NCBI RefSeq assembly: GCF_000336555.1
Contig: NZ_KB375281.1
Span: 4,063,597-4,127,596 of the forward strand
DNA: 64,000 nt
Reading direction: 5' to 3'
From: Afipia clevelandensis ATCC 49720
GTDB taxonomy: Bacteria; Pseudomonadota; Alphaproteobacteria; Rhizobiales; Xanthobacteraceae
In this document: positions 8,381 through 18,461 of the stretch, piece after piece
Layout: each line of letters opens with the position of its first letter
How positions within the stretch are numbered: position 1 is the stretch's first letter
Notes under the pieces: generated by a model
Seen by the model: only the letters and a program-made list of their open reading frames with translations
Told to the model about the DNA's origin: nothing
Database searches by the model: none
Program-made: the position numbers and the translations under genes

Positions 8381-11047
8381 TTACTTCGCGATCTTGCCGA
8401 TCGCCGCCCTGATCGACCTTGCCGCGGCATCGTAATCCGACCACGCCCTGGTCCTGGCCAGCAGCGAAGGCACCGTCCGCACGGTATATCTCTTTGGGTC
8501 AAGGTCGCTGCGCACCTGTGTCCATGTCAGTGGCATGGAGACCGTCGCGCCGTCTCGCGCGCGGGGCGAAAGCGGCGCCACCGCGGTCGATGTCTTGTCA
8601 TTGCGCAGGTAGTCGAGGAAGATTTTGCCTTCGCGCTGCTTCTTCGACATGTTGAGCAGGTAATGTTCCGGGCTGTCCGCCGCCATCTGCTGACAGACAG
8701 CCTGTGCGAAGGCTTTGGCCGTCTTCCAGTCGATCCTGTCTTTCTTCGCATCCTTCAACGGGGTGACGACATGCAGGCCCTTGCCGCCGGTGGTCTTGCA
8801 GAAACTTTCCAGCCCGAGATCCGCCAGCCTTTCGCGCATTTCGCGTGCGGCATCGACGACAGCGGAAAACGCGACATCGGGTGAGGGGTCGAGATCGAAC
8901 ACCAGACGCCCCGGCACATCGGGTTCGCCCGGTGCGCAATTCCACGGATGCAATTCAAGGCCGCCGATCTGCGCGACCGCGACAAGGCCCTCGACGCGAT
9001 CAATCTGCACATAGGGCTTACGATCACCCGAGACTTTTACGACGTCGATCAGTTTTGACATGCCGGGCATGGCGTGACGCTGGAAGAAGGGTTCGCCGCC
9101 GATGCCGTCGGGTGCACGAAGGATCGAACAGGGGCGGCCCTTGATATGGCCGATCAGCCAGTCGCCGGCCTGCTCCATGTAGTGCGCCAGATCGAGCTTG
9201 GTGACCGGCTCGCCGTCACCGCCGTCCGGCCACATCGCTTTGTCCGGATGTGAAATCGTCACGCCCATGACGGTATTGGTTGCGGCTGTACGAGCGGTTT
9301 TCGTGGCTTTGGCGCTCGCCTTCGCTGACAGTTTCGCAATGTTGGTGCCTGAAGGCTTGTCAGGCGTCACCTCGCTCGCCGGCTTGTCTTTTCGCAAGCC
9401 CTTGAACGCCGCCTGCCGGACCATGTTGTCGCCGGTCCAACCTGCGAACTCGATCTCGGCGACGAGGTCGGGTTTCAGCCAGTGAACCTCCGCCGTTTTC
9501 TTCGGCGCGTTCTCGCCGCCAAACGGATTCTTCGCTGCGGCATGCGACTTCAACTCGGGCATGAGGCGCTTGACGACAGCCTGTCCGTAGCCTGTTCCGA
9601 CCACGCCGACATAAGCGAGATGCCCGTTCTTCGGAACGCCGACCATTAGCGAGCGGAATTTGTCGCCATTGCTCTTCCAGCCGCCAATCACGACCTCATG
9701 TCCCGCGCGCACCTTGGCCTTGGTCCAGTTGCCGGACCGGCCCGAACGATAGGAGGCGGCGAGCTTCTTCGACACGATGCCCTCCAGCGACAGTGCACGG
9801 GCGGATTCCATGATCGCGCTGCCATTGGACTCGAAATGCTCCACGTAGCGGATGGTTCCTTCGCTGCGCTTCCGTTTGCCGTTGAGGAGACGTTTCAATC
9901 GCGCCTTGCGTTCGGACAGCGGAAGCGGCCTCAGGTCTTCGCCGCCTTCAAAGGGAAGGTCGAAAGCAAAGAAGATCAGGCCATCAGTCTTGCCGTCGGA
10001 GAGCGCGGCCTGCAGCGAAGCGAAACTCGGATGTCCTTCGTGATCGAGCGCGACAACCTCGCCGTCGATGATGGCGTCCGGAAATTTTTCCGCCTGTTTT
10101 GCGATTTCTGAAAATTTGTCGGTCCAGTCGAGACCTTTGCGGGTTTTCAGCGTTGCATTCCCGTTTTCGATCCGAAGCTGCACGCGGTAGCCGTCGAACT
10201 TGATCTCATGCACCCAGCCGTTGCCCGAAGGCGGCTGGTCAGTGGATTCGCACAGTTGCGGCGCGATAAAGCCGGGCAGCTTGCTGCTGCCTTTTGCAGT
10301 GGCTTTTGAATCCGTCTTCTTCGCCGCAGCTTTGCTTTTTGGGCTTGCCGCCTTGGTTCTCTCCTTTTTCCCGCGCTCGTCTGCAGCGAGACCTTTGTTT
10401 GAATCCCATACCTGAGCGGCCTTGGCGGGAGTCGATGCCTTGAGCATGAAAGGTTTGGGCGCGCGGCCTTTGCCTTCGGCGATCTGCGCCATGGTGCGTC
10501 CCGATGCAGCCGACTTGTCGTCGGCGAGAATGTTATTCGCCTTGCCTTCGCGCGCGTACTCGTCGCGATGCTTGATCAGCAGCCAGTTGGTTCGCTTGCC
10601 GCCGTTACGGTCATGCTTCATGCGCACCAGCACCCATTCGCCGTGCAGCTTGTCGCCCTCCAGCGCGAATTTGAGATCCCCCTTCTTGAAACCGCGCTCG
10701 GGATCGTCGGACAGCCAGTAGCCGCGATCCCAGATCATCACGGTGCCGCCGCCGTACTGGCCTTTCGGAATCGTGCCTTCAAAATCGCCGTAGTCGAGCG
10801 GATGGTCTTCAACCTCAACCGCGAGGCGCTTGTCCTTGGGATCGAGCGAAGGGCCGCGCGTGACGGCCCACGACTTGAACACACCCCCGAACTCAAGCCG
10901 CAGATCGTAATGCAGCCGCGTCGCATCGTGCTTCTGGATGACAAACCGCCGGGTCTTGGACGGAGCGACGGAAGATCGTCCGCTCGGCTCGGCGGTTTTC
11001 GTGAAATCACGTTTTGTTCGGTAAACCTTAAGCTGCTTTTGGGCCAC
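8381..11047 (-). CDS. ligD: NHEJ DNA ligase D
   Basis: This multidomain enzyme repairs double-strand breaks with Ku. Domains run in the order 3'-phosphoesterase (about residues 20-190, with [13 protein letters not shown]), ATP-dependent ligase (about 260-560, with the nucleotidyl-lysine motif KFDGYR) and primase-polymerase (about 610-885, with the metal-binding DLDPSPD). A basic Lys/Ala-rich linker near 230-260 separates the first two. The ORF has no early ATG; the GTG at 11047 ([10 protein letters not shown]) is chosen over a TTG at 11071 because it fits homologue starts. It is divergent from ku. Confidence 0.93.
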   Translation of the reverse strand: MAQKQLKVYRTKRDFTKTAEPSGRSSVAPSKTRRFVIQKHDATRLHYDLRLEFGGVFKSWAVTRGPSLDPKDKRLAVEVEDHPLDYGDFEGTIPKGQYGGGTVMIWDRGYWLSDDPERGFKKGDLKFALEGDKLHGEWVLVRMKHDRNGGKRTNWLLIKHRDEYAREGKANNILADDKSAASGRTMAQIAEGKGRAPKPFMLKASTPAKAAQVWDSNKGLAADERGKKERTKAASPKSKAAAKKTDSKATAKGSSKLPGFIAPQLCESTDQPPSGNGWVHEIKFDGYRVQLRIENGNATLKTRKGLDWTDKFSEIAKQAEKFPDAIIDGEVVALDHEGHPSFASLQAALSDGKTDGLIFFAFDLPFEGGEDLRPLPLSERKARLKRLLNGKRKRSEGTIRYVEHFESNGSAIMESARALSLEGIVSKKLAASYRSGRSGNWTKAKVRAGHEVVIGGWKSNGDKFRSLMVGVPKNGHLAYVGVVGTGYGQAVVKRLMPELKSHAAAKNPFGGENAPKKTAEVHWLKPDLVAEIEFAGWTGDNMVRQAAFKGLRKDKPASEVTPDKPSGTNIAKLSAKASAKATKTARTAATNTVMGVTISHPDKAMWPDGGDGEPVTKLDLAHYMEQAGDWLIGHIKGRPCSILRAPDGIGGEPFFQRHAMPGMSKLIDVVKVSGDRKPYVQIDRVEGLVAVAQIGGLELHPWNCAPGEPDVPGRLVFDLDPSPDVAFSAVVDAAREMRERLADLGLESFCKTTGGKGLHVVTPLKDAKKDRIDWKTAKAFAQAVCQQMAADSPEHYLLNMSKKQREGKIFLDYLRNDKTSTAVAPLSPRARDGATVSMPLTWTQVRSDLDPKRYTVRTVPSLLARTRAWSDYDAAARSIRAAIGKIAK

Positions 11048-11192
11048 GGCGCGGGATTCCCGACGGTGCAAAGGGCGCGGAAAAATGTATCATGCGTCAT
11101 CAAACGGGCGTTCTGGAACAAAAACCTTTGGGTTCTGTTGAGGTTCCGGCCCGGGCATGTGTTCAGGTTTGCGTTCGAGTTGGAGGTAGCCG

Positions 11193-12065
11193 ATGTTGCC
11201 GCGTGCGTACTGGAAGGGTTCGCTGAAGCTGTCGCTGGTCACTTGCCCCGTGGCTCTTTACTCCGCTGCCACTACGGTGGAGCGAACCCGCTTTCACATG
11301 ATCAATACCGAGACGGGCAATCGGCTCAAGCAGCAGATGGTGGATTCCGAGACCGGCGACGTGGTCGAGAAGGAACAGAAGGGCCGCGGCTACGAAGTTG
11401 CCAAGGGCGAGTACGTCCAGATCGACAAGGACGAACTGGAAGCGGTTCAGCTCGAAAGCAATCACACCATCGACATCGACAACTTCGTCCCGCGCGACGA
11501 GATTGATCGCAGGTATCTCGACAATCCGTATTACATCGTACCCGACGGCAATGCCGGCATCGACGCTTTCGCCGTGATCCGGGACGCGATGAAGGATCAG
11601 GATCGCGTGGCGCTCGCGCGCGTCGTTCTGTCGAACCGCGAACGCATCGTGGCGATCGAGCCGCTCGGCAAGGGCCTGCTTGCGACAACCCTGCGATATG
11701 CCTACGAAGTTCGCAGCGAGGAAGATTACTTTGCCGAGATCAAGACGCCGAAAATCTCTAAGGACATGGTCGAACTCGCATCGCATATTCTCGACACCAA
11801 GGCATCACATTTCGACCCGTCGAAATTCGAGGATGAGTACGAAAACGCGCTGAAATCGCTGGTCAAGCAGAAGGCCGCCGGCAAGACCATCAAATCCGTC
11901 GAGAAGCCTGCGAAGGCTGACAATGTCATCAGCCTGATGGATGCGCTCAAGCAAAGCCTGAAGGGCAAGGCGCCCGCGCAGCGTCCTGCGCGCGCATCGC
12001 GCACCGCCCCGCGGGGTGCGAAAAAGACAAGCCGTTCCACCGCGCGCCAGCGCAAGGCAGGTTGA
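11193..12065 (+). CDS. ku: NHEJ protein Ku
   Basis: This 290-residue bacterial Ku begins MLPRAYWKGSLKLSLVTCPV, the typical opening of the family. The core beta-barrel (about 5-250) should form a homodimeric ring that loads on broken DNA ends and recruits LigD. The last 40 residues are Lys/Arg/Ala-rich, like the DNA-binding tails of other Ku proteins. It lies head-to-head with ligD with about 145 bases between the chosen starts, suggesting a shared control region. The ATG at 11193 has GGAGG ten bases upstream. Confidence 0.95.
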   Translation: MLPRAYWKGSLKLSLVTCPVALYSAATTVERTRFHMINTETGNRLKQQMVDSETGDVVEKEQKGRGYEVAKGEYVQIDKDELEAVQLESNHTIDIDNFVPRDEIDRRYLDNPYYIVPDGNAGIDAFAVIRDAMKDQDRVALARVVLSNRERIVAIEPLGKGLLATTLRYAYEVRSEEDYFAEIKTPKISKDMVELASHILDTKASHFDPSKFEDEYENALKSLVKQKAAGKTIKSVEKPAKADNVISLMDALKQSLKGKAPAQRPARASRTAPRGAKKTSRSTARQRKAG

Positions 12066-12126
12066 GACACAATTCCGACGAGCCGGGATTTGCTTTCGGA
12101 ACGATCATGCCGTGAGCAATTGTGTC
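12066..12126. terminator. Nested inverted repeat between ku and ohrR
   Basis: A perfect 9-base inverted repeat (GACACAATT at 12066-12074, AATTGTGTC at 12118-12126) brackets a shorter one (TTCCGA and TCGGAA). It lies between convergent genes and may end both transcripts. There is no long T-tract, so the call is tentative. Confidence 0.35.
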
Positions 12127-12583
12127 AGGCGGCTTGTGCAGCCAGCAGCTTCGCGCGCAGTTCCTTGATCTCCGCGGTCAGCTTCATGACTTCGGGGATG
12201 GTGATGTTGGTCGCGCAGCCGATCGCTTGCGGGATTTCGGCGGCCTTTTGCTTCAGCGCAGCGCCCTTCGGCGTGAGCTGTATTCTCACCACGCGCTCAT
12301 CGTCCTGATCCCGCGTCCGCCGGACCATGCCCGCCGTCTCAAGCCGCTTGAGCAGCGGTGTAAGTGTGCTCGATTCCAGCAGCAGCTTTTCGCCGATCTC
12401 GCCGACGGTTCGTCCGTCTTTTTCCCATAGCACGGCCATCACCAGATATTGCGGATAGGTCAGGCCGAGCGGATCGAGCAGCGGCTTGTAGAGCCGCGTG
12501 AAGGCATGCCCGGCCGAATACAGGGCGAAGCAGATGAAATTGTCGATCTTCAGCAGGTCGTCTGCGGTCGGAGCCTTGGCCAT
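12125..12583 (-). CDS. ohrR: OhrR-type MarR-family repressor
   Basis: This 152-residue winged-helix protein matches OhrR, the organic-peroxide sensor. The reactive cysteine is Cys18 in the [10 protein letters not shown] segment, and the DNA-binding wing has the [10 protein letters not shown] motif. Oxidation of the cysteine should release it from DNA and derepress ohr, which lies divergently 208 bases away. The open frame extends to 12649, but the ATG at 12583 has a GGGGAAG ribosome site and places the cysteine where the family has it. Confidence 0.92.
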   Translation of the reverse strand: MAKAPTADDLLKIDNFICFALYSAGHAFTRLYKPLLDPLGLTYPQYLVMAVLWEKDGRTVGEIGEKLLLESSTLTPLLKRLETAGMVRRTRDQDDERVVRIQLTPKGAALKQKAAEIPQAIGCATNITIPEVMKLTAEIKELRAKLLAAQAA

Positions 12584-12684
12584 GATCCATCTTCCCCGTG
12601 ATCCGGTCTCAGGAACGTTATTTAAGGCGCGCGCGATTGAATCGCGCAACGCATTTTTGCATGGCTGCCGGTTGAAATATATGT

Positions 12685-12710
12685 TGCACGATTATATCGT
12701 GCACGATATA
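12685..12710. promoter_or_regulatory. OhrR operator (overlapping palindromes)
   Basis: Between ohrR and ohr lie two overlapping perfect palindromes. One is TGCACGAT-TAT-ATCGTGCA at 12685-12703 and the other is TATATCGTGCACGATATA at 12693-12710. Together they present three copies of the half-site TGCACGAT in alternating orientation. The position and symmetry make it the likely OhrR binding site controlling both genes. Confidence 0.8.
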
Positions 12711-12790
12711 TAGTGATTACTCCTTCCGGCGATGTCGGCGGAAGGCTGTTAGGTTTCAGTCCTCGGGAGAGGCAACCAGGGAGAAAGCAA

Positions 12791-13216
12791 ATGCCGACCA
12801 ATGTTCTCTATCGCACCCAAGCCACAGCAACCGGCGGCCGCGACGGCAAGGCCGCGACCACGGACGGCACGTTTCAGGTCAACCTCTCGACCCCGAAGGA
12901 ACTCGGCGGCGGTGGTGGCGCCGGCAACAATCCGGAGCAGCTTTTCGCGGCCGGCTATTCGGCCTGCTTCATCGGTGCGATGAAGGCTGTCTCGAGCACG
13001 GTCGGCGTCAAGGTGCCGGCGGATGCGACCGTCACGGCCGATGTGGGCATCGGCCCGCGCTCCGAGGGCGGCTTCGGCCTCGACGTTGCGCTCGCCGTCA
13101 AGCTGCCGGGCGTTGACCGCGCAGACGCCGAAAAGCTTGTCGCTGTCGCGCATCAGGTTTGCCCGTATTCCAACGCGACCCGCAACAATCTCGACGTGAA
13201 GATCACCGTCGTCTGA
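12791..13216 (+). CDS. ohr: Organic hydroperoxide reductase Ohr
   Basis: This 141-residue OsmC/Ohr protein is a thiol-dependent peroxidase for fatty-acid and other organic hydroperoxides. Both active-site cysteines are present (Cys59 in GYSACF and Cys124 in VCPYSN), along with Arg17 and Glu49 that position the substrate. The ATG at 12791 has GGGAGA nine bases upstream; the longer frame from 12713 runs into the operator and is rejected. It is paired with the divergent ohrR. Confidence 0.95.
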   Translation: MPTNVLYRTQATATGGRDGKAATTDGTFQVNLSTPKELGGGGGAGNNPEQLFAAGYSACFIGAMKAVSSTVGVKVPADATVTADVGIGPRSEGGFGLDVALAVKLPGVDRADAEKLVAVAHQVCPYSNATRNNLDVKITVV

Positions 13217-13234
13217 TTGCTGGATTGTTTCTGC

Positions 13235-13264
13235 AAAAGAGCGGAGCCTTGGCTCCGCTCTTTT
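13235..13264. terminator. Bidirectional terminator after ohr
   Basis: A perfect 14-base stem (AAAAGAGCGGAGCC and GGCTCCGCTCTTTT) with a TT loop sits between the convergent ohr and SDR genes. Confidence 0.9.
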
Positions 13265-13279
13265 CGTTTGGTGCTTTCG

Positions 13280-14077
13280 TCAGACGTGCTGGCCGCCATT
13301 GATGTGGATCTCGGCGCCATTCACGTAGGAGCTTGTCTCCGTACACAGCACATAGATGATCTTTGCGACTTCGTCCGGCGTGCCGAGGCGGTCCATCGGA
13401 ATCTGCTCGTGAACGATCTTTTCGGTACCCGGTGAGAGGATCGAGGTGTCGATCTCGCCCGGCGCGATGGCGTTGACGCGCACGCCGACGCGGCCGAAGT
13501 CCGATGCCATCTCGCGCGTCAATGCCGCGAGCGCCGCTTTCGATGTTGCATAGGCCGCGCCCGCGAAGGGATGCACGCGGGAACCCGCGATCGAAGTGAC
13601 ATTCACCACCGATCCCTTCACCGATTTCAGTTCTTCGATCAATCCGCGAGCCATCATGATCGGCGCGAAGAAGTTGACGCGGAACACATGGCTCCACGAA
13701 TCGACATCGGTGTCGATGGAGCCGAGCCGCGCGCCGTTCGCGCCTTTCGGTGAAATCGCGGCGTTATTGACCAGCGCATGCAGCCCGCCGCCGTCAAGCC
13801 GCTCGCGGATTTCGTCGATGGCGCGTGCGGTGTCCTTGTGATCCGCAAGATCGACCTGGATGTGATCTTCCGGCCCGGCGCCCCAGGGGCATTGCTCCGG
13901 GAATGGATGGCGCGAGCAGGTGAGGACGCGCCAGCCTGCGCTGGAAAAGCGGATCACGGTGGCGTGGCCGATGCCGCGGCTGGCACCCGTCAGAAGAAGG
14001 GTGCGCTTGGGCGCATTGGAATCGGCAGGCGCTGAATTCGGCATGAAATGGGGTCTCGCCTTCGGCGTTTGTGACAT
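13280..14077 (-). CDS. SDR-family oxidoreductase
   Basis: This 265-residue classical short-chain dehydrogenase has the nucleotide-binding TGASRGIG motif at residues 30-37, NNAAIS in the middle, and the catalytic YATSK. The C-terminal NGAEIHINGG is typical of 3-oxoacyl-ACP-reductase-like members. The substrate is unknown. The gene follows pdxH on the same strand with three bases between stop and start, so the two are probably co-transcribed. A link to vitamin B6 metabolism is possible but not shown by the sequence. Confidence 0.85.
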   Translation of the reverse strand: MSQTPKARPHFMPNSAPADSNAPKRTLLLTGASRGIGHATVIRFSSAGWRVLTCSRHPFPEQCPWGAGPEDHIQVDLADHKDTARAIDEIRERLDGGGLHALVNNAAISPKGANGARLGSIDTDVDSWSHVFRVNFFAPIMMARGLIEELKSVKGSVVNVTSIAGSRVHPFAGAAYATSKAALAALTREMASDFGRVGVRVNAIAPGEIDTSILSPGTEKIVHEQIPMDRLGTPDEVAKIIYVLCTETSSYVNGAEIHINGGQHV

Positions 14078-14080
14078 TGA

Positions 14081-14722
14081 TCAGGGATAAAGCCGCGTCT
14101 TGTCCCACGCCGCGCTCGGCGCGTCGCGCGTGAAAATGATGCGATCGTGCAGGCGGAAGGGGCGGTCGTGCCAGAATTCCATCGCCTGCGGCGTGATGCG
14201 CCAGCCGCTCCAGCCGGGGGGGCGGGGGACGTCGCCGATGACGTACTTCGCGGCATTGAGCGCGATGGCCTTCTCGAAGGCCATGCGGCTTTCCAACGGC
14301 TGCGACTGCTTGCTGGCCCATGCGCCGATCTGCGCCTGCTTTGGCCGTGTGGCGAAATAGGCATCGGCTTCGGCGTCGGTGACGCGGCTCACGGCGCCGC
14401 GGATGCGGACCTGCCGGCGCAGCGATTTCCAGTGAAACAGCAGCGCGGCCTTCGGGTTGGCGGCCAGCTCGCGGCCCTTGGCGCTGTCGATATGGCTGTA
14501 GAACACGAAGCCGTCGGCATCATAGCCCTTCAGCAGCACCATGCGGATATCCGGCAGACCGTCGCTATCCACGGTGGCGAGCGCCATGGCGTTCGGATCG
14601 TTCGGCTCGGACTTCTCCGCCTCGGCCAGCCAGGCGGCAAAAAGCCCCAAGGGTTCCCCGGCGGCGGTAAAATCACCGGAAATTAACTCACCTGAGGTTT
14701 TGATTGTGTCTGGACCGTTCAT
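14081..14722 (-). CDS. pdxH: Pyridoxamine 5'-phosphate oxidase
   Basis: This 213-residue FMN enzyme oxidises pyridoxamine or pyridoxine 5'-phosphate to pyridoxal 5'-phosphate, the last step of B6 salvage and synthesis. The segments [18 protein letters not shown] and [17 protein letters not shown] match the FMN-binding core, and the C-terminal dimerisation part ends in WDKTRLYP, close to the family consensus end RLxP. It heads a probable operon with the SDR gene. Only 15 bases separate it from the divergent lipoprotein gene at 14738. Confidence 0.93.
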   Translation of the reverse strand: MNGPDTIKTSGELISGDFTAAGEPLGLFAAWLAEAEKSEPNDPNAMALATVDSDGLPDIRMVLLKGYDADGFVFYSHIDSAKGRELAANPKAALLFHWKSLRRQVRIRGAVSRVTDAEADAYFATRPKQAQIGAWASKQSQPLESRMAFEKAIALNAAKYVIGDVPRPPGWSGWRITPQAMEFWHDRPFRLHDRIIFTRDAPSAAWDKTRLYP

Positions 14723-14737
14723 GTCTGGAGTATCCGG

Positions 14738-15271
14738 TTGCGTATCCTGGCGCCCTTCCGTGCCAAGCCTGTTCTCGAGCGTTCCCTATATAGGGCACCC
14801 GAGGGCCGTGGCCTATCGCGGATCGGGCGTGTCGTGGCTGCCCTGTCGCTGGTGGCGTTTGGCTGTTCGGCGGGCGGCTGCAGCATGGGGACCATGTTTA
14901 GCAAGGATACTCCGAAGGACGACGCCTCCGACGTCACCGGCTCGATCGGGCCGGTCCTCCGCTCCCACGACGACACCAATCTCACCGACGCCGACCTTGC
15001 TTTGGCCCGCAATGCCGCGTCCGACGTGCTGACCCGCGGCCAGAAGGACGTCAGCCAGCCTTGGGAAAATCCTGAAACCGGCGCGCGGGGCTCAGTGACG
15101 CCGCTGGCCTCGACCTACACCTCCGAAGGCCGGGTCTGCCGGGATTTTCTGGCCAGCTATGTTCGCGGCACCAATGAAGGCTGGCTGCAGGGTGAAGCCT
15201 GCCAGCAGACCAGGGGTGACACCAAAGGCGCTTGGGAAATCCGCCATATGAAGCCCTGGAAGCGAAGCTAA
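14738..15271 (+). CDS. RT0821/Lpp0805-family surface protein
   Basis: This 177-residue protein has a basic N-terminus, a hydrophobic stretch (about residues 30-47) ending in GGCS, which could be a lipobox, and a C-terminal domain of the RT0821/Lpp0805 surface-protein type (about 110-170, with cysteines in VCRDF and GEACQQ). These proteins are common in alphaproteobacterial envelopes and have no known activity. The first 27 residues are long for a signal peptide, so translation may start further in. Confidence 0.7.
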   Translation: MRILAPFRAKPVLERSLYRAPEGRGLSRIGRVVAALSLVAFGCSAGGCSMGTMFSKDTPKDDASDVTGSIGPVLRSHDDTNLTDADLALARNAASDVLTRGQKDVSQPWENPETGARGSVTPLASTYTSEGRVCRDFLASYVRGTNEGWLQGEACQQTRGDTKGAWEIRHMKPWKRS

Positions 15272-15420
15272 CCTTCCCAAGCGCGGCCAGAATCGCCGGG
15301 CTGATCGCAGTTTTGAGCCTTGCGGCGGGTGGAACCCGTTGCAGGATTGTCACGAAAACCCCACATCAGGGCAAAGGATCACTCGATCCTGACCTGAATT
15401 CCTGCAAGGAGACCTGACGG

Positions 15421-16443
15421 ATGCGCGACCCCTATGAGGTCCTGGGGGTGCAGCGGAGTGCCAGTGCTGCGGCGATCAAGAGCGCCTATCGCAAGCTCGC
15501 CAAGAAGCACCACCCCGATGCCAACAAGGACGACCCGAAAGCAGCCGAACGCTTTTCCGAACTGAACATGGCGAACGAGATCCTCGGCGACGAGGACAAG
15601 CGCAAGCAGTTCGATCGCGGCGAGATCGACGCCGAGGGCAAACCGAAATTTCAGGGCTTCGAGGGCGGCTTCCCCGGAGGCGGCGGCGCACGCCGCGCGG
15701 GGCCGGGTGGGTTTGAATACTCTTTCCGCACCGGCGGTGGGCATCCCGGCGGACCGGGCGCGGGCGGCTTCGCCAGCGGCGGCGCATTCGAGGACATTCT
15801 CAAGAGCATGTTCGGCGGTCAGGCCGGAGCCGGCATGGGTGCGGGCATGGGCGGCGGTCCGCGCGGCGGCGCCGGCACCTTTGAGTACGACACGCCATTC
15901 GCCACCGATCTCGATGTCGCCGTCACCATGACGGTGGCGCTTGAGGAAGCCGTCAACGGCGCGACGCGGCGCGTGCGGCTGCCGACCGGCAAGGAACTGA
16001 ATGTCAAGATTCCGGCGGGCGTTGCGGCGGGTCAGCAGATCCGTCTCAAGGGGCAGGGCGAAACCGCACCCGGTCACCGGCCCGGCGATGTGCTGATCAC
16101 GGTGAACATCGCGCCGCATCCTTACTTCAAGATCGACGGCAACGACCTGCGTCTCGATCTGCCGATCACGCTTTATGAAGCGGTGCTTGGCGCGAAGGTG
16201 CGTGTGCCGACGCTCGACGGCGCGGTGCAGCTTTCGATCCCGAAGAACACCTCCTCGGGACGGACGTTCCGGCTCAAGGGCAAGGGCATGCCGATCAAGG
16301 GTGCGCGCGGCGCCGAAGGATTCGGCGATCTTTACGCCACCACGCGCATCATGCTGCCCGACGCCAACGACGCCGAACTCGAGGCGCTGATGGAAAAATG
16401 GCGCACCGAGCACCCGGCGAATCCGCGCAAGGATTTTGAGTGA
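15421..16443 (+). CDS. J-domain co-chaperone (CbpA/DnaJ-like)
   Basis: This 340-residue protein has an N-terminal J-domain (residues 1-65) with the HPD motif at 31-33, a Gly-rich linker (about 80-160) and a DnaJ C-terminal substrate-binding domain (about 165-335). The Cys-rich zinc-finger of true DnaJ is missing, so it is a class B, CbpA-like protein. It should stimulate DnaK ATPase and deliver substrates. The ATG at 15421 follows an AAGGAGA ribosome site. Confidence 0.9.
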   Translation: MRDPYEVLGVQRSASAAAIKSAYRKLAKKHHPDANKDDPKAAERFSELNMANEILGDEDKRKQFDRGEIDAEGKPKFQGFEGGFPGGGGARRAGPGGFEYSFRTGGGHPGGPGAGGFASGGAFEDILKSMFGGQAGAGMGAGMGGGPRGGAGTFEYDTPFATDLDVAVTMTVALEEAVNGATRRVRLPTGKELNVKIPAGVAAGQQIRLKGQGETAPGHRPGDVLITVNIAPHPYFKIDGNDLRLDLPITLYEAVLGAKVRVPTLDGAVQLSIPKNTSSGRTFRLKGKGMPIKGARGAEGFGDLYATTRIMLPDANDAELEALMEKWRTEHPANPRKDFE

Positions 16444-16503
16444 GCGATGCCTCGCTATTTCGATGCGCTCGCTGAGTATTCTTGCGCCTGATTTTTCTCC
16501 GGT

Positions 16504-16624
16504 CGTCCCCGCGAAAGCGGGGACCCATATTCCCTGAGTTCTCGGTTTGCGGGAGCTGCTGGAGCAGCTTTCTCGCTCTCACCACGATGCGCGGTGGTTA
16601 TGGGTCCCCGCTTGCGCGGGGACG
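16504..16624. repeat. Palindromic repeat pair (GTCCCCGC family)
   Basis: Two small hairpins (GTCCCCGC, 4-base loop, GCGGGGAC) at 16505-16524 and 16604-16623 are mirror images. The 25-base arms 16504-16528 and 16600-16624 pair with a single mismatch, giving one large cruciform-capable element of about 120 bases. Confidence 0.8.
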
Positions 16625-16660
16625 ACGTCGGATGCGTTGCACGAGTGCGCTCGACGAACA

Positions 16661-16752
16661 GGTCGTCATGGCCGGGCTTGTCCCGGCCATCCACGTCTTC
16701 CTTTCGGACTTTTCGCAAAGGCGTGGATCACCGGGTCAAGCCCGGTGATGAT
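16661..16752. repeat. Palindromic intergenic repeat, family A (copy 1)
   Basis: A roughly 90-base element has two terminal hairpins: GGCCGGG-CTTGT-CCCGGCC near 16670-16688 and CACCGGG-TCAAG-CCCGGTG near 16730-16747. It matches the element at 32824-32913 read in the opposite orientation. Such elements are common between genes in Bradyrhizobium relatives. Confidence 0.8.
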
Positions 16753-16876
16753 GATCATTGGTGTTGCACCTGCCTATGCTTCACCGACTTCCTGATTCAA
16801 TTTTCAAACAGCCACTTCATTTACGCGCATGCCTCATCACTCCCGCGCTTCAATCGTGCGAGGTGAGCTGTCGTTG

Positions 16877-16992
16877 TGCCCCTCGACAATGAGGGGCATG
16901 GAGCGCCGCGAGGCGCAAATGTCTTGTTTCGCTTCCGGCATCGCGTGCGAAGCGATGTTGGTCCGGAAACGCATCGCCTCACGGCGCTCCAT
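16877..16992. repeat. Nested hairpin structure
   Basis: A perfect 8-base hairpin (TGCCCCTC and GAGGGGCA, 16877-16898) abuts a larger one. The larger one has 18-base outer arms at 16898-16915 and 16975-16992 that pair with one mismatch. Inside are a second stem (TTCCGG with CCGGAA) and a third (ATCGC with GCGAT). The nested symmetry points to a folded RNA or a mobile palindrome. No product is known to me. Confidence 0.6.
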
Positions 16993-17289
16993 TCGCGGCG
17001 ATTTTGGGCGAGGGGACCGTACTTCCGGATGGGACGGGCGAACCCTGATCCGGTCAGCTTTCGCTGCCTTCATCTCCATCTCGTGCAGCCGCGAACGGCA
17101 GAGCCACGTAGTTGGCCCGGACGGTGACCCCGCAGACGAGCGTGGCTCGTCACGCCTCCCGGACGCAACGGGTGCGAACCGTGCGCGCAGGCGCCGCATC
17201 CTGCTCCGCTTCAAAGCGCCCTCGAGAAGCGCCCCTCGTGAACAGGACAATACGGACTATATTCCTAGATCGGAAAATGTCAAGATGCT

Positions 17290-17378
17290 TCGTCATTGCG
17301 AGGAGGCGAAGCCGACGAAGCAATCCATTTTCGTCGGGACAAAGCAGATGGATTGCTTCGCTTCGCTCGCAATGACGA
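17290..17378. repeat. Palindromic intergenic repeat, family B (copy 1)
   Basis: An imperfect long palindrome begins with GTCATTGCGAGG and ends with CTCGCAATGAC, with inner arms GAAGCAATCCAT and ATGGATTGCTTC. A second copy lies at 19821-19902. Confidence 0.8.
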
Positions 17379-17414
17379 TCGTGCGCGTTGGAGCGTCACG
17401 TCATCTATCAGCGG

Positions 17415-17439
17415 TCGTCCCGGCTTTCGCCGGGACGAC
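17415..17439. repeat. Short palindromic repeat (TCGTCCCGGC family)
   Basis: A perfect 10-base stem (TCGTCCCGGC and GCCGGGACGA) with a short loop. It belongs to the same general class as the neighbouring intergenic palindromes. Confidence 0.7.
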
Positions 17440-17576
17440 ATTTATGTTTTGCGGCTTGAGGTAAGTGAACTTGCGCAGAATACATCGCTGCCCAGTTACC
17501 TCCGGCGGTTGCCCTTCGTCGTTGAATCTGTAACGTCGGTGCATGTTCATCCTCAACGTCAGCATCGGCATGATCC

Positions 17577-18449
17577 ATGGCTAACCCGCGATGGACCGGG
17601 ATCGCCTGCCTCGGCATCACGGCATTCGGCTGGGGCCTGAACTGGCCTTTCATGAAACTGTTGCTGCGCGAATTGCCGCCGCTGTCCGCGCGCGGCCTCG
17701 CGGGCGTCACCGCCTCGCTCATTCTGGCGGTGATCGCCTTCAGCCGCCGCGAACGCCTGAGCGTGCCGCGCGCGGCGATTCCGCGCCTGTTGTTCGCGAC
17801 ATTCACCAATGTCATCGCATGGATGGGTTTTGGCACCGTTGCGATGAAATGGGTCAGCGTCGGCGAAGGCGCGCTGCTCGCCTACACGATGCCGATCTGG
17901 GCCACGCTGTTCGCCTGGCCGTTGCTCGGCATGCGACCGACATTCCGCGATGGTCTCGCGCTCTGCCTCGGCATCATCGGAATCGTGATCCTGTTCGGCG
18001 GTGACGGGTTTTCCTTCACGCCGGAAAAGCTGGCGGGCGCGGCGCTGGCGCTGTCCGCTGCGATCCTGTTCGCGCTTGGCAACGTCCTCAATCGTGAGCC
18101 GATCCCCGTGCCGCCGGTCGCGCTGGTGGCGTGGCAGGTCGGATTGGGCTGCCTTGCGATGCTGGTGTTCGGTCTGCTGTTCGAGAAGCCGGATTTTCCC
18201 GATGTGTCGGTCCGGGGCTGGGCGCTGATGGCGTACATGACCATCATTCCGATGGGCGTCTGCTATCTGACATGGTTCGAGACACTGCGCCGTCTGCCGC
18301 CGGCGACGGCCTCCACCGGCATGCTGCTGGTTCCGATTGTCGGCGTCGTCTCCGCCGCGCTGATGGTCGGGGAACCGCTCGGCCTGCGCGAGGTTCTTGC
18401 GATGGTCTTCACACTCGGCGGTGTCACACTGGCGTTACAACGGACGTAG
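17577..18449 (+). CDS. EamA/DMT-family transporter
   Basis: This 290-residue integral membrane protein has about ten predicted helices in two repeated halves, the layout of EamA drug/metabolite transporters. It opens TGIACLGITAFGWGLNW and carries the AMKWVSVGEGALLAYTMPIW segment typical of the first repeat. It should exchange or export a small metabolite across the inner membrane; the substrate is unknown. It ends 12 bases before the next gene, which is on the same strand, so they may share a transcript. Confidence 0.85.
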   Translation: MANPRWTGIACLGITAFGWGLNWPFMKLLLRELPPLSARGLAGVTASLILAVIAFSRRERLSVPRAAIPRLLFATFTNVIAWMGFGTVAMKWVSVGEGALLAYTMPIWATLFAWPLLGMRPTFRDGLALCLGIIGIVILFGGDGFSFTPEKLAGAALALSAAILFALGNVLNREPIPVPPVALVAWQVGLGCLAMLVFGLLFEKPDFPDVSVRGWALMAYMTIIPMGVCYLTWFETLRRLPPATASTGMLLVPIVGVVSAALMVGEPLGLREVLAMVFTLGGVTLALQRT

Positions 18450-18461
18450 CCGAACTTCGGG

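Larger units (their letters stand above)
16444..17576. other. Repeat-rich intergenic region
   Basis: About 1.1 kb contains no convincing gene. It holds four palindromic repeat elements, annotated separately, and a nested hairpin. Several open frames cross 16829-17464 on both strands, but none shows a ribosome site with a domain. Their translations are rich in Arg, Ser and Cys, as expected for non-coding GC-rich DNA. Confidence 0.6.

Noticed and set aside
16829-17464. A 211-residue open frame in the long gap
   Set aside because: It runs through a palindrome and a nested hairpin, has no ribosome site, and shows no domain.
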